Source: GCA-001856825 sp049965815
GTDB lineage: Archaea; Thermoplasmatota; Thermoplasmata; Thermoplasmatales; GCA-001856825
Assembly: GCA_049965815.1 (NCBI GenBank)
Contig: JBMFVV010000003.1
Coordinates: 31,741-95,740 of the forward strand
Direction: 5' to 3'
DNA length: 64,000 nt
Below the pieces are notes generated by a model that ran no database searches, had not been told where the DNA came from, and was given only the letters and a program-made list of their open reading frames with translations. A program made the translations under genes and the position numbers. Each line of letters begins with the position of its first letter. Position 1 is the stretch's first letter. Of this stretch, positions 41,688-50,934 are shown one piece after another.

Positions 41688-42149
41688 ATGGAACCTGTTA
41701 GGATTCCAATCACTGACCAACTGCACAGGAACAGAAGGAGGGTAGTCATCGTCAGCGTGGTAGTTTCCATCATCACAATCTCCGTCTTTTTGGGCCTCTC
41801 ACTTAATACGGTTGGTACTGTGAACGTGATGGGTGTTCAGGTGCATATCGATTATATGGGTACGTCGCAAGGTTACTTCGGAAGCACCATCCAGAATTAT
41901 ACATGGAACGTAAAGACACTTTATGCAGGCGAAATATTCCATTTTAGCCTCCCCATCTACAATTCTGCCAACTCCACCATGACGATAGGCTCCGTATCCC
42001 TCTCAACCAGTGGTTTCACCCTTCTGGGATCTAGCGAATCTGTTCCCTTACAAATCGGTGCACACTCAAGCCATACCATCGTCCTGACTATCAAGTCACC
42101 GAACTACGGTTACGTTGGAACAGTAGATATCAATATTTTGGCAACGTAA
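41688..42149 (+). CDS. Membrane-anchored extracytoplasmic protein, unknown
   Basis: A protein of 153 residues with a basic N terminus (HRNRRRVV), one membrane anchor (VSVVVSIITISVFLGLSL) and an external beta domain of about 100 residues with Asn glycosylation sites. The C-terminal IVLTIKSPNYGYVGTVDI looks like an Ig-like strand pair. I do not recognise the family. It may attach to the envelope near the EtfD-like complex, but only position suggests this. Confidence 0.55.
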   Translation: MEPVRIPITDQLHRNRRRVVIVSVVVSIITISVFLGLSLNTVGTVNVMGVQVHIDYMGTSQGYFGSTIQNYTWNVKTLYAGEIFHFSLPIYNSANSTMTIGSVSLSTSGFTLLGSSESVPLQIGAHSSHTIVLTIKSPNYGYVGTVDINILAT

Positions 42150-42212
42150 AAATGTTTAGCCTAGGGAAGCGTTACGAATTAAATAGAAGAATTGTATAAA
42201 TGATTGGTTTCG

Positions 42213-43409
42213 ATGCGCGACAAGGAAAACGAAGTTTATATTGTATATTACAAAAGAACGGCTTTCTCTCGTTCAAGGCCAAACGACCCATCCAAGGACG
42301 CCTTCAACAACATCAGGATGGATGAAGCACTTGCTGAATTGATGAAGGATTCCATAAAGGAGACCGGTGTTAAGCATAGGGAGATAAACGATGTCATACT
42401 GGGTTCTGCACTGCAGGTTGGGGAGAACTGGATGTACGGTGGCAGGCAACCTGTTCTCCTGGCAGGATTTCCTGTTGAGGTGCCAGCAATGGCTTTGGAC
42501 AGGGCCTGTTCGTCGTCTCTGAACGCACTGACAATTGGAGCGATGGAGATAATGACAGGAAATTCTGAAATGGTCCTGGCAGGGGGAATGGAGCACATGA
42601 CCCATGTGCCACTGGGAGACAACCCGATGGTAAGTCCGAATCTCAAACTGCTCCTTAGGCCGGAATACCTGAAGTACGACATGAAAACTGGATTCTATAT
42701 GGGACTGACTGCTGAGAAACTGGCTGCTCTCAAGGGCATAAAGAGGGACGAGATGGACCAGTTTGCTTATGAAAGCCAAACGCGGGCCTCAAAGGCGCAG
42801 GATGAAGGCTACTTCAAGGGAGAAATACTTCCAATAGAGGTGGAGTCTGAAGGGGAGATCAAGGTTGTGGACAAGGATCAGTCGATAAGGAAGGATAGTT
42901 CAGTTGAGCAGATGAGGAAGCTTCCACCCGCTTTCAAGGAGGGAGGCGTGATAACTGCAGGCAACTCTTCGCCTCTTAATGCCGGGGCCTCGCTTGTCAT
43001 GCTCGCTTCTGGAAAGAAGGTGAAGGAGTACGGTCTCAAACCCATTTCAAAGGTAAGTGCATTCGGGTGGGCTGCCGTGGACCCGTCAATCATGGGAGAA
43101 GGGCCAGTTCCTGCATCAAAGAAGGCGCTGGCGAATGCCGGCCTCACTGCAGATGACATTGATATATGGGAAATAAACGAAGCATTCGCCGTTGTTGTGC
43201 TCAACGCCATGAAAGAATTGAATATACCAAGAGAAAAGGTGAACTTAAACGGTGGTGCCATTGCAATCGGGCATCCTCTTGGAGCTTCCGGAGCAAGGCT
43301 TGCAGGAACGCTTTCAAGACTGCTGAATGCCAAGGGGAAGGAAAAGGGGATGGCAACACTTTGTGTCGGAGGGGGGCAGGGCTATTCTGCCATTTTAGAG
43401 AGGGTGTAA
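42213..43409 (+). CDS. Acetyl-CoA C-acetyltransferase (thiolase)
   Basis: A thiolase of about 398 residues with nucleophile Cys in LDRACSSSLNALTIGA, NEAFAVVVLNAMKEL, GGAIAIGHPLGASGARL and catalytic Cys in CVGGGQGY, all four conserved blocks. ATG 42213 is preferred over TTG 42204. It performs the last step of beta-oxidation (or acetoacetyl-CoA synthesis in reverse). It is three bases upstream of an acyl-CoA dehydrogenase and is the first gene of a three-gene operon. Confidence 0.95.
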   Translation: MRDKENEVYIVYYKRTAFSRSRPNDPSKDAFNNIRMDEALAELMKDSIKETGVKHREINDVILGSALQVGENWMYGGRQPVLLAGFPVEVPAMALDRACSSSLNALTIGAMEIMTGNSEMVLAGGMEHMTHVPLGDNPMVSPNLKLLLRPEYLKYDMKTGFYMGLTAEKLAALKGIKRDEMDQFAYESQTRASKAQDEGYFKGEILPIEVESEGEIKVVDKDQSIRKDSSVEQMRKLPPAFKEGGVITAGNSSPLNAGASLVMLASGKKVKEYGLKPISKVSAFGWAAVDPSIMGEGPVPASKKALANAGLTADDIDIWEINEAFAVVVLNAMKELNIPREKVNLNGGAIAIGHPLGASGARLAGTLSRLLNAKGKEKGMATLCVGGGQGYSAILERV

Positions 43410-43412
43410 AAC

Positions 43413-44540
43413 ATGGATTTTGAATTGAGTGATGAAGCGAAGGAGGCAATAGTGAAGGCGGGGGAATTTGCAAGCAAATATTTCACTGAAGAAGCTGCTG
43501 AAAGAGCAGACAGGGAAGAGCAGTTTCCGACAGACATCGTTGCCATATCCAAAAAGGAAAAGATACTGGATTTCTCGAACCCGTGGAAGGTGCTTGTAAC
43601 GATAGAGGAACTCGTTCGCAGGGATCCAGGTCTCGGGATTTCCGTGACAATATCCGCATTCGGGTCTGAGATATTCTTGCTCTTTGGAAATGATGCACAG
43701 AAGGAGAAATACATGAATCCTGTGTTCGCCGGCCAGAAAACACTTGGACTCGGTGTCACGGAGCCCGGAGGAGGGTCTGATGTTGCTAACATCAAGACGG
43801 AGGCGAAGCTGGATGGAGATTCTTATATCCTGAATGGAGGAAAGATGTTCATAAGCAACGGGCAAATAGCGGATTATTTCCTTGTCCTGGCGAGGACAAG
43901 TCCTCCACCGTCACCTGAGAAAAAACACAGGGGGATGAGCGTCTTTGTCGTTGATTCCAAGAGTCCGGGATTTGCAGTGAACAAGCTTCACGGAAAACTG
44001 GGTGTGAGGGCAACGAATACTGCAGAACTAATATTCAACAATGTCCGCGTACCAAAGGAGAACATCGTTGGAGAAGAGGGGAAGGGATTCTACTACATCA
44101 TGACATTCTTCAACATAAGCAGGATTTACGTAGCCGCCCAGGGTCTGGGGATTGCACACGGGGCACTGGACAGGCTTGTGGAGTACTCAAAAAAATATGG
44201 AGAAATATCGGAGACAGGGGAGCTGAAGGAGAGCCTGCAGCTAGCAATTGCAGAAATAGCGACTAGGGTGGAGGCCGCCAGGAACCTTACTTACAAAGCT
44301 GCTTCCTACCTGTTCAAGTTCACCCCCAATCCAGTTGTGACAAGCATGTCAAAATATTATGCTGCGGATGCGGCAATGTTTTCGACAAGGAGGGCGATGG
44401 AACTCATGTCTCTGCACGGTCTTACAACAGATCTTGAGAGATTTTTCAGGGATGCGAAGATACTTGACATATGGGAGGGGACAACTGAAGTGGAGAAACT
44501 TATAATCACGAGGATGATGTTGAAGGAAGAGGGAGCGTGA
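43413..44540 (+). CDS. Acyl-CoA dehydrogenase (MCAD-type catalytic Glu)
   Basis: The 375-residue FAD enzyme has LGLGVTEPGGGSDVANIKT, GGKMFISNGQIADYF and a C-terminal ILDIWEGTTEVEKLIITRM, in which the Glu of WEGT is the catalytic base of the MCAD/SCAD class. All regions of the fold are present. The next gene is a second, aberrant acyl-CoA dehydrogenase overlapping by four bases, so the two may form a mixed complex. Electrons would go to ETF. Confidence 0.93.
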   Translation: MDFELSDEAKEAIVKAGEFASKYFTEEAAERADREEQFPTDIVAISKKEKILDFSNPWKVLVTIEELVRRDPGLGISVTISAFGSEIFLLFGNDAQKEKYMNPVFAGQKTLGLGVTEPGGGSDVANIKTEAKLDGDSYILNGGKMFISNGQIADYFLVLARTSPPPSPEKKHRGMSVFVVDSKSPGFAVNKLHGKLGVRATNTAELIFNNVRVPKENIVGEEGKGFYYIMTFFNISRIYVAAQGLGIAHGALDRLVEYSKKYGEISETGELKESLQLAIAEIATRVEAARNLTYKAASYLFKFTPNPVVTSMSKYYAADAAMFSTRRAMELMSLHGLTTDLERFFRDAKILDIWEGTTEVEKLIITRMMLKEEGA

Positions 44541-45583
44541 AACAGATGGAAGAGGAATATGAAATTTTAGAGAGTACAGTCAAGGATTTCAATGCAAAAT
44601 ATGTGGATAACAATTCCCTTAAACTGGAGAATGAAGCGATGGGAAAGGAGTTTGTAAAGATGCTCGCTGACCAGGGCTTCTTCTCCATGGCAGGCCAGGC
44701 AGAAGAGGGAAAGGGAACAGATGTAAAGGCGCTCTCTGTTGTTCTTGAAAATCTGGCAAAATCTGCACCGGCAATCGCAGTGAAGACGCTCCTGATCAAT
44801 TCGTTTTCATCAATAGTGAAGGAAAAGGATATAATAGATTCAATAGGAGATGGCACGAAGTCAGGTACGGTCACATTTTCCGACCTGCTGGTTGCAAACG
44901 GTCAAAATGGAAGCCTCAAGCTTGATGGCGGGAAGATAAAGGGGGAGAAGGAGTTCGTCCTCGGCAGTGACTCAGATTTCGTTGTCACACTTCTAGATTC
45001 TGGGGAAATTGTGCTCATAAAATCTGGCTTCAAGACCGGGAAGAAGCACAAGAAGCTCGGTTTCAGGAGCATCGGCTTCTCGAGTATTTCAGTTGACTCG
45101 GGAGATTTCGTGATTCTGAGCAAGGATGGAAGAAATGTACTTGAGAGGGCATATGAAGAATTATCAATACCCGTTGCTGCAATTGCACTGGGTATGAGTG
45201 AAGGTGTTTCGCAGAAGGCTCTGGACTACGCCAAGGTAAGGACTGCATTCGGTCATTATCTCAAGGACTTCCAGCCGCTTGCGTTCGATCTTGCATCGCT
45301 TGTCGCAGAAATGGAGATACTGAGAAGGTACTTCCATGATCTCCTGGCCGCAGCGCCCAGCGAGAAGGAGGCAATGTACCTCAAGCACAAGACACTGGTG
45401 CTGGCAAAGGACATCAGCAGGACTTCTCTCCAGATACACGGCGGATACGGGTACCTCGAGGACTTTGGAATCGAGAAATTCTACCGTGACGCAATGGCTC
45501 TTTCCGTGCTGTTCAACAGCGAAGAGAAAGATATGGAGAAACTCTCTGAACTGGTCTTTGAGTCAAAAGCTGGATTCGTCTGA
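44537..45583 (+). CDS. Acyl-CoA dehydrogenase-like protein without catalytic base
   Basis: The 348-residue protein from GTG 44537 (GTGA overlap with the preceding stop) has acyl-CoA dehydrogenase features late in the chain: KALDYAKVRTAFGHYLKDFQPLAFDL and LQIHGGYGYLEDFGIEKFYRDA. The N-terminal half is short and divergent, and the catalytic EGT segment is replaced by FNSEEKD. Neither the MCAD-type nor the isovaleryl-type Glu position carries Glu by my alignment. It is probably a non-catalytic partner of the upstream enzyme, as in heterotetrameric acyl-CoA dehydrogenases. Confidence 0.75.
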   Translation: MKQMEEEYEILESTVKDFNAKYVDNNSLKLENEAMGKEFVKMLADQGFFSMAGQAEEGKGTDVKALSVVLENLAKSAPAIAVKTLLINSFSSIVKEKDIIDSIGDGTKSGTVTFSDLLVANGQNGSLKLDGGKIKGEKEFVLGSDSDFVVTLLDSGEIVLIKSGFKTGKKHKKLGFRSIGFSSISVDSGDFVILSKDGRNVLERAYEELSIPVAAIALGMSEGVSQKALDYAKVRTAFGHYLKDFQPLAFDLASLVAEMEILRRYFHDLLAAAPSEKEAMYLKHKTLVLAKDISRTSLQIHGGYGYLEDFGIEKFYRDAMALSVLFNSEEKDMEKLSELVFESKAGFV

Positions 45584-45791
45584 TTTAGAGAAAGGGACAG
45601 ATCGGGAAAACTCTGTCCTACTATTTTTCAGAATGCTTATGTTATATCGTTAAAACAATTGGGGCAGTTATGTGCAGTCAGATTTCGTCGGGCGGCACTC
45701 ATTCATTTTCGGCAGAAACTCCTGTACCAATATAATCTTCATTTTGCCATAGCCTATTGAATACTGATTTAGGTTACATTGCCACAGTATC

Positions 45792-47450
45792 TTAATTTTC
45801 CCTCAGTTCCCTTCTGAGTATCTTTCCAACTAGCGTCTTTGGTAGCTCCTTCCTGAATTCAACTGACCTGGGTATCTTGAATTTGGCAATCTTGCCCTGG
45901 AAAAACTGCTTTATCTCTTCCTCCGTAGCAGTCTGCCCGTCCTTGAGCACGACAAACGCCTTTACGACTTCTCCATGTTCCGCTTCCTTTACCCCAACAG
46001 CAGCCGCCTCTTTCACCTTCGGATTCTGGTAAAGTATCTCCTCAATTTCTCTGGGATAGACATTAAACCCGCCCACAATGATCACGTCCTTCTTCCTGTC
46101 AACTATGTAGAAGTACCCTTCATCATCCATCTTTGCGATATCTCCAGTATAGAGCCAACCATTCCTCAGTACGCCTGCAGTTTCTTCCGGATTCTTGTAG
46201 TAGCCTTGCATAACCTGGGGTCCCTTAATTATCAGTTCCCCCTCTGCGTTTACTGGCATTTCCTTCATACCCGTTTCTAGGTCAACGATCTTTGCGTATG
46301 TCGATGGGATGGGTATTCCTATGGAGCCTGCTTTTATATTTCCAAAGAGTGGATTAACGTGAGTCACAGGTGACGCCTCTGTGAGCCCGTACCCCTCCAC
46401 AAGGTGCCCTCCAGTTACCTTGTCCCATTGCTCTATTATTTCTACAGGAAGGGAAGCTGAACCTGAAAGACAGTACTGCACGGATTTCATGTCGACGTTC
46501 TTTATTTCGTCATGAGCCAGGAGGCCACCGTAAAGCGTGGGCACGCCGGGGAAGAATGACGGATGGTACTTCTTGATAAGTTTGAATATACCCTCAATTT
46601 CCGGCTTAGGTTGCAGTACCAGGGTGGCGCCGATCTTCACGGGAAAATTCATCGCAACCGTCATACCGAATACATGGAAGAATGGTATCACACTCAGCAT
46701 GGTGTCCTCTCCAAACTTTGGATTCGGCATCGTGGAAATTGATTGAATTGTATTGCAAACGAGATTCCTGTTCGTGAGCATTGCTCCCTTTGGAACGCCA
46801 GTCGTCCCTCCCGTATACTGCAGTACGGCAAGAGATTGACTGTCGTTGTTTTCCTCTGAATCCGGTTTGAATGACTCAAATTCCTTGAACTTTCTGTATT
46901 TATCCGGTATCTTCACAAACTTCCTGCCAGCCCTCCTCTGGAGACCGTACAGGAAATTGAGCGGGAAGGCAAGATAGTCTTCTATCCTAGTTGCAACAAC
47001 TGTCAGGTTCGGAAATGTCTTGACAGTTTCTTCTATCCTTGGAAGCAGGTCGTCATAGATGATGAGAACCTTCGCACCAGAATCCCCTATAATTCGATCT
47101 ATTTCAACCTTGAAATACGTCGGGGAAATCTGTGTAACAACCGCCCCTATCTGATTGACTGCGTAATACGCTATGATGTACTGTGGACAATTTGGAAGAT
47201 CAAGCGCAACCCTGTCCCCTTTTGTCACTCCCAGTGACTTCAGGTATGCGGCGAATGAATTGACTTTCTCATTCAGTTTCCCATAATCAATCTTGTAGTT
47301 GAAGAAGACGATCGCAAGCTTCTGTGGTACCTTTGAGGCTGTGTTTTTCAGGAAATCATAGGGTTTGCCTTCATTACATTCAACGTCCGCAGGCACACCC
47401 TTGTCATAAACTTTCAACCATATCCTGTCATTATCTGATGTCTGTTGCAC
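45792..47450 (-). CDS. Long-chain acyl-CoA synthetase
   Basis: The 552-residue AMP-forming enzyme has AVLQYTGGTTGVPKGAMLTN (AMP-binding loop) near residue 210, VEGYGLTEASPVTHVNPL, GWLYTGDIAKMDDEGYFYIVDRKKDVIIVGGFNVYPREIEE and a catalytic Lys in LPKTLVGKILRREL. It activates free fatty acids for the dehydrogenases here. The start is GTG 47450, about 28 bases after a TATA box at 47472-47484, so the transcript is probably leaderless. The 208-base gap to the preceding convergent gene holds nothing I can name. Confidence 0.95.
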   Translation of the reverse strand: MQQTSDNDRIWLKVYDKGVPADVECNEGKPYDFLKNTASKVPQKLAIVFFNYKIDYGKLNEKVNSFAAYLKSLGVTKGDRVALDLPNCPQYIIAYYAVNQIGAVVTQISPTYFKVEIDRIIGDSGAKVLIIYDDLLPRIEETVKTFPNLTVVATRIEDYLAFPLNFLYGLQRRAGRKFVKIPDKYRKFKEFESFKPDSEENNDSQSLAVLQYTGGTTGVPKGAMLTNRNLVCNTIQSISTMPNPKFGEDTMLSVIPFFHVFGMTVAMNFPVKIGATLVLQPKPEIEGIFKLIKKYHPSFFPGVPTLYGGLLAHDEIKNVDMKSVQYCLSGSASLPVEIIEQWDKVTGGHLVEGYGLTEASPVTHVNPLFGNIKAGSIGIPIPSTYAKIVDLETGMKEMPVNAEGELIIKGPQVMQGYYKNPEETAGVLRNGWLYTGDIAKMDDEGYFYIVDRKKDVIIVGGFNVYPREIEEILYQNPKVKEAAAVGVKEAEHGEVVKAFVVLKDGQTATEEEIKQFFQGKIAKFKIPRSVEFRKELPKTLVGKILRRELREN

Positions 47451-47471
47451 AATATTAAAAATAACCCCGTA

Positions 47472-47484
47472 ATTAAATATATCG
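47472..47484 (-). promoter_or_regulatory. TATA box of the acyl-CoA synthetase gene
   Basis: The minus strand carries CGATATATTTAAT, about 28 bases before GTG 47450. The 247-base divergent gap to 47698 holds this and otherwise no feature I can support. Confidence 0.45.
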
Positions 47485-47706
47485 ATAATTAACGCATAAA
47501 ATTCTAAATATTCTTAGGTTTCCCTAATAAATCGACGGACATCCAATTACATCCACAATCGTCCATTTTCCTAACGCGTGAATCACTCTACTTGGCTATT
47601 CTCGTCGTTTGCTTGATGATTGGGAACAAGCACATATTGCCACGTTTTTTATCCAAGGATTGATTAGCAATGTTGTGAACATTAACTGTTCTGGCAGGTG
47701 GAATTG

Positions 47707-48969
47707 ATGGAAGATTTCTTGTTGAATGAAAGCGAGAGGAAAATAAAGTACGACGTGAGGAGGGTGGTGAAGGCTGTTCCGCACGAACTGATTCGCCAGA
47801 TAGAGAGTGAACAGGTTGTTTTCCCTAAAGAATTCATAGATATAATCACCAAGAATAATACCGTTGGACTAAGGTACCCTGAAAAGTATGGCGGCAGGGG
47901 AAGTACATGGATAGCAGAGGCTGCTGCTGTTGAGGAGATGGGATATCTTGGATTCACACTCAGCTGCATGTATTCTCTTGGGACAATCGTTGGAGAACCC
48001 ATACTGAGGTTTGGTACAAACGAACAGAAGGAAATTTATCTGAAGGGGATAACGCAGGGAAATAAGTATGGAGCCGAAGCCATTACCGAACCATCAGGCG
48101 GTTCTGACCTCTTCGGGATGATGCATTCAACCGCCGACAAGAAGGGCGGAAAGTTCGTACTGAATGGACAGAAGAGATTCATCGTCGGCGGTAAAGGGGC
48201 AGATTTCTTTGTCACATACGCCATAACTGACAGGAACGCAAAATCCAGGACAAGGGGGATAAGTGCGTTCATCATTGACAGGGACACTCCTGGTCTCAAG
48301 GTTGAAACAATGTACGGCCTGATGGGGAACAAAGGTGGGGGGACCGCAAGGATAGTTTTCAAGGATGCGGAGGTGCCGGAGGAAAATCTCATAGGGGAAC
48401 TGAATGGCGGTTATGAAATATTCAACAGGATGATGGTACCGGAAAGACTTACGACAGCATCTGGGTCTATAGGAGTGGCAATGGCTGCGATTGAAGTTGC
48501 GACATCCTATGCCATGAAGAGGGAATCGTTCGGGAAGAAACTCATCGACCATGAGGGAATCAACTTCAAGCTTGCTGAAAGCATTGCATTACTCCAGAGT
48601 GCATCTTCCATGGTTTATGTTGCAAGCAGAGCTGCAGATCAGCTTGAGCAGGGGAAGGTGGACTTGCCATACGTGAGGAAGATGATATCAATTGCTAAAC
48701 TTCACTCAACAGAGGCAATGTGGAAGATAGTCAACGATTCAATGCAGATGCTGGGCGGCATAGGATATACCACCGTATACCCGGTGGAAAGATTGCTGAG
48801 GGATTCAAGGCTTGGACTCATTTGGACAGGAAGCAGTGAGGTGATGAAGCTGATAATACAGCATGAATTTGTGAGGGAATTTACATCCAAAGGATACTTA
48901 GATACAAAGAGGGACGTTGAGAAGGACGCCCTGGATTTCAAGCTGGAAGAGGAAAAGGTCTTCAACTGA
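47707..48969 (+). CDS. Acyl-CoA dehydrogenase (isovaleryl/long-chain-type base)
   Basis: A protein of about 420 residues with YGAEAITEPSGGSDLFGM, GGKGADFFVTYAI, YAMKRESFGKKLIDHEG and MLGGIGYTTVYPVERLLRDSRL, a complete acyl-CoA dehydrogenase. The MCAD-type Glu position is Thr (IWTGSSEV). A Glu is present in MVPERLTTASGSIG, which aligns with the catalytic Glu of isovaleryl-CoA and long-chain acyl-CoA dehydrogenases. GTG 47698 is an alternative start. It has its own promoter region opposite the acyl-CoA synthetase. Confidence 0.93.
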   Translation: MEDFLLNESERKIKYDVRRVVKAVPHELIRQIESEQVVFPKEFIDIITKNNTVGLRYPEKYGGRGSTWIAEAAAVEEMGYLGFTLSCMYSLGTIVGEPILRFGTNEQKEIYLKGITQGNKYGAEAITEPSGGSDLFGMMHSTADKKGGKFVLNGQKRFIVGGKGADFFVTYAITDRNAKSRTRGISAFIIDRDTPGLKVETMYGLMGNKGGGTARIVFKDAEVPEENLIGELNGGYEIFNRMMVPERLTTASGSIGVAMAAIEVATSYAMKRESFGKKLIDHEGINFKLAESIALLQSASSMVYVASRAADQLEQGKVDLPYVRKMISIAKLHSTEAMWKIVNDSMQMLGGIGYTTVYPVERLLRDSRLGLIWTGSSEVMKLIIQHEFVREFTSKGYLDTKRDVEKDALDFKLEEEKVFN

Positions 48970-49016
48970 TTTCTTCTGAATCCAGCGGGAGGGTTGGGGA
49001 AGTCAGCGGGTGGATT

Positions 49017-49448
49017 CTAATCCGGGAAGAACTCGTAACTGTAATACCCCTCTTTCTTCTTTACCGTCTTCAGCTTCATCTTCATTCCTATCTTCACGTC
49101 CTCAATACTCTCTATGTTCAGCCATGAGAGAACGTTTATTCCCTCGTCGAGTTTTCCCACTGCAACAACGTACCTCCCTTCGCTCGCAAATGAGGTTGGA
49201 ACAACCTCAACTGTAGTGAATGTTTCCAGGGTTGCATTCCCACTGAAATCTATCCATTCCATGTTCTTTGTCATGCATGAATTGCACTCCGACTGAGGTG
49301 GAAAATACAATTTGCCACAATCCTTGCATTTCGTTCCCCTCACCTTCCCTTCCTCAAGACCTGTGAAGAATTCCCTGATATGCGATATGGGCATCCTGTA
49401 CCTGAGATCAAGAATTCTCCTGTCTTCAAGAATCGGTTCATCTGGCAT
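49017..49448 (-). CDS. DUF35 zinc-ribbon/OB-fold protein
   Basis: The 143-residue protein has an N-terminal helix ISHIREFFTGLEEGKVRG, a rubredoxin-like zinc ribbon CKDCGKLYFPPQSECNSC and a C-terminal OB fold with NATLETFTTVEVVP and YVVAVGKLDEGINVLSWL. It begins one base after the thiolase stop codon. Such DUF35 proteins bind thiolases in archaea and in some cases bridge them to HMG-CoA synthase. No HMG-CoA synthase gene is in the window. Confidence 0.9.
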   Translation of the reverse strand: MPDEPILEDRRILDLRYRMPISHIREFFTGLEEGKVRGTKCKDCGKLYFPPQSECNSCMTKNMEWIDFSGNATLETFTTVEVVPTSFASEGRYVVAVGKLDEGINVLSWLNIESIEDVKIGMKMKLKTVKKKEGYYSYEFFPD

Positions 49449-50630
49449 TCAATCACCCCTGGAATATATTGTGACGTAAGCATAATGCCCTGTTCCACCG
49501 ACGTTGTGTTGCAGTGCCCTTCCTTTCCTTATTTCAGCCTGTCTGCCTTTCTCTGCATCTCCCCTCAGTTGCTTTGTTATTTCCACCGCCTGGCTTATGC
49601 CAGTAGCACCAATCGGATGACCCTTTGACTTGAGACCTCCGTCTAAATTCGTCGGATATTTACCGTCCCTATATGTCTGCCTGTCCTTGAGCAGCTTAAT
49701 GCCCTCCCCCTTCTTCGCTATCCCCAGGTCTTCGTATGCCATGACTTCAGCGATAGTGAAACAGTCATGAACTTCGAAGACATCAAAATTGTTGCCTATT
49801 CCATCCAGTCCAGCTCCCCTGAATGCTATATCTGCTGCCCTCCTGCTCGCCTCGAGACCGGTATAGTCGTCCCTTCTCCCCATGTATGCCGTGCCTGTTG
49901 CCGTTCCCTGGCTGTCAATGTAAATCGGAGTATCAGTCAGTTTCCTGGCAATATCACCTCTCGCAAGTATCACGGCAGCTGCCCCGTCCGTGATGGGTGA
50001 TGAGTCCATCAGTTTCAAAGGGCGGGAAACGTATTTCGATTTCATGCATTCCTCCACAGTCGTCTCCTTCTGGAACTGCGCATAGGGGTTCAAGCTACCA
50101 TAATGATGTGCCTTCACTGCTGCTTCGCACAGGTCCTCTTCCCTGGCATTGAATGCATCAAGATACTTCGTCGCATACAGTGCATAATATCCAGGGAATG
50201 TCATCCCGAAATTCTCGAATTCCCAGAAGTAATTTCCAGCCCTCCCTATCAACTCTATTATCGTTCCATTTGGTGAATTGTACATCTTTTCTATGCCCAT
50301 TGCCAACGCAATCTTGGCAGTACCAGAGAGGATGCTATCCATTGCAATCTTGAGGGATGCACTACCTGAAGCGCAAGCAGCCTCTGTCTTCAGGCTTCCG
50401 CATGTGAGACCGGCATATTCTCCGACAGTGACTGCAGGGAGTATCTCCTCACTCCAGTAACCGAAGTTCCCGACAGAATAGAATTCGACATCCTTCTGGA
50501 CGATGCCTGCATCCTGCAGTGCAGGTCTGATCGCCTCCCAACCTAGCTCGTTCATGCTGACATCAAGCCTCTTCCCAAATTTTGAATGCCCCACTCCAAC
50601 TATCGCTACCTTTTCATCATTAGATTTCAT
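49449..50630 (-). CDS. Thiolase-family acyltransferase (SCP-x type)
   Basis: A 393-residue protein read from ATG 50630, chosen because GGGTGATC precedes it and VAIVGVGHSKFG is the conserved start; the frame is open to 50711. The nucleophile Cys is in TEAACASGSASLKIA, with HDCFTIAEVMAYEDLG in place of NEAF and GGLKSKGHPIGATGISQ, as in SCP-x/archaeal acetoacetyl-CoA thiolases. The second catalytic Cys of classical thiolases is not seen at NVGGTGHY. It is paired with the DUF35 gene. Confidence 0.9.
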   Translation of the reverse strand: MKSNDEKVAIVGVGHSKFGKRLDVSMNELGWEAIRPALQDAGIVQKDVEFYSVGNFGYWSEEILPAVTVGEYAGLTCGSLKTEAACASGSASLKIAMDSILSGTAKIALAMGIEKMYNSPNGTIIELIGRAGNYFWEFENFGMTFPGYYALYATKYLDAFNAREEDLCEAAVKAHHYGSLNPYAQFQKETTVEECMKSKYVSRPLKLMDSSPITDGAAAVILARGDIARKLTDTPIYIDSQGTATGTAYMGRRDDYTGLEASRRAADIAFRGAGLDGIGNNFDVFEVHDCFTIAEVMAYEDLGIAKKGEGIKLLKDRQTYRDGKYPTNLDGGLKSKGHPIGATGISQAVEITKQLRGDAEKGRQAEIRKGRALQHNVGGTGHYAYVTIYSRGD

Positions 50631-50934
50631 GTGATCACCCAATTCAATATTTTCAAACTGCCAACGGTCCTTTCTGCAATGAAGCACATATCCCTCCCTT
50701 TCATGCTTCATCCATCTCCATAATCCTCGACATTGCAGTCAGGTCATTTGGCATTGAATTCAATTATGATTTGTTACATCATAATTAATGTTGCCGAAGA
50801 GTGTTCCTGCCAATCGCCTTTAATGATACGCCTTTTTGGGCTGTTTGGAATCTCTCCAGACACAAATATGCTTAATACCACCGTTATAATGGTACGTGGG
50901 GTCTGTTTCTACAGATCGTAAGGAGAATGATGAT

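Noticed and set aside
45584..45791. 208-base gap between convergent genes as a small gene or terminator hairpin
   Set aside because: No frame with a start and ribosome binding site, and no strong inverted repeat followed by a T-run.
47451..47697. 247-base divergent gap as a possible ncRNA gene
   Set aside because: It holds a promoter for the acyl-CoA synthetase, but I find no convincing stem structure or conserved RNA motif.
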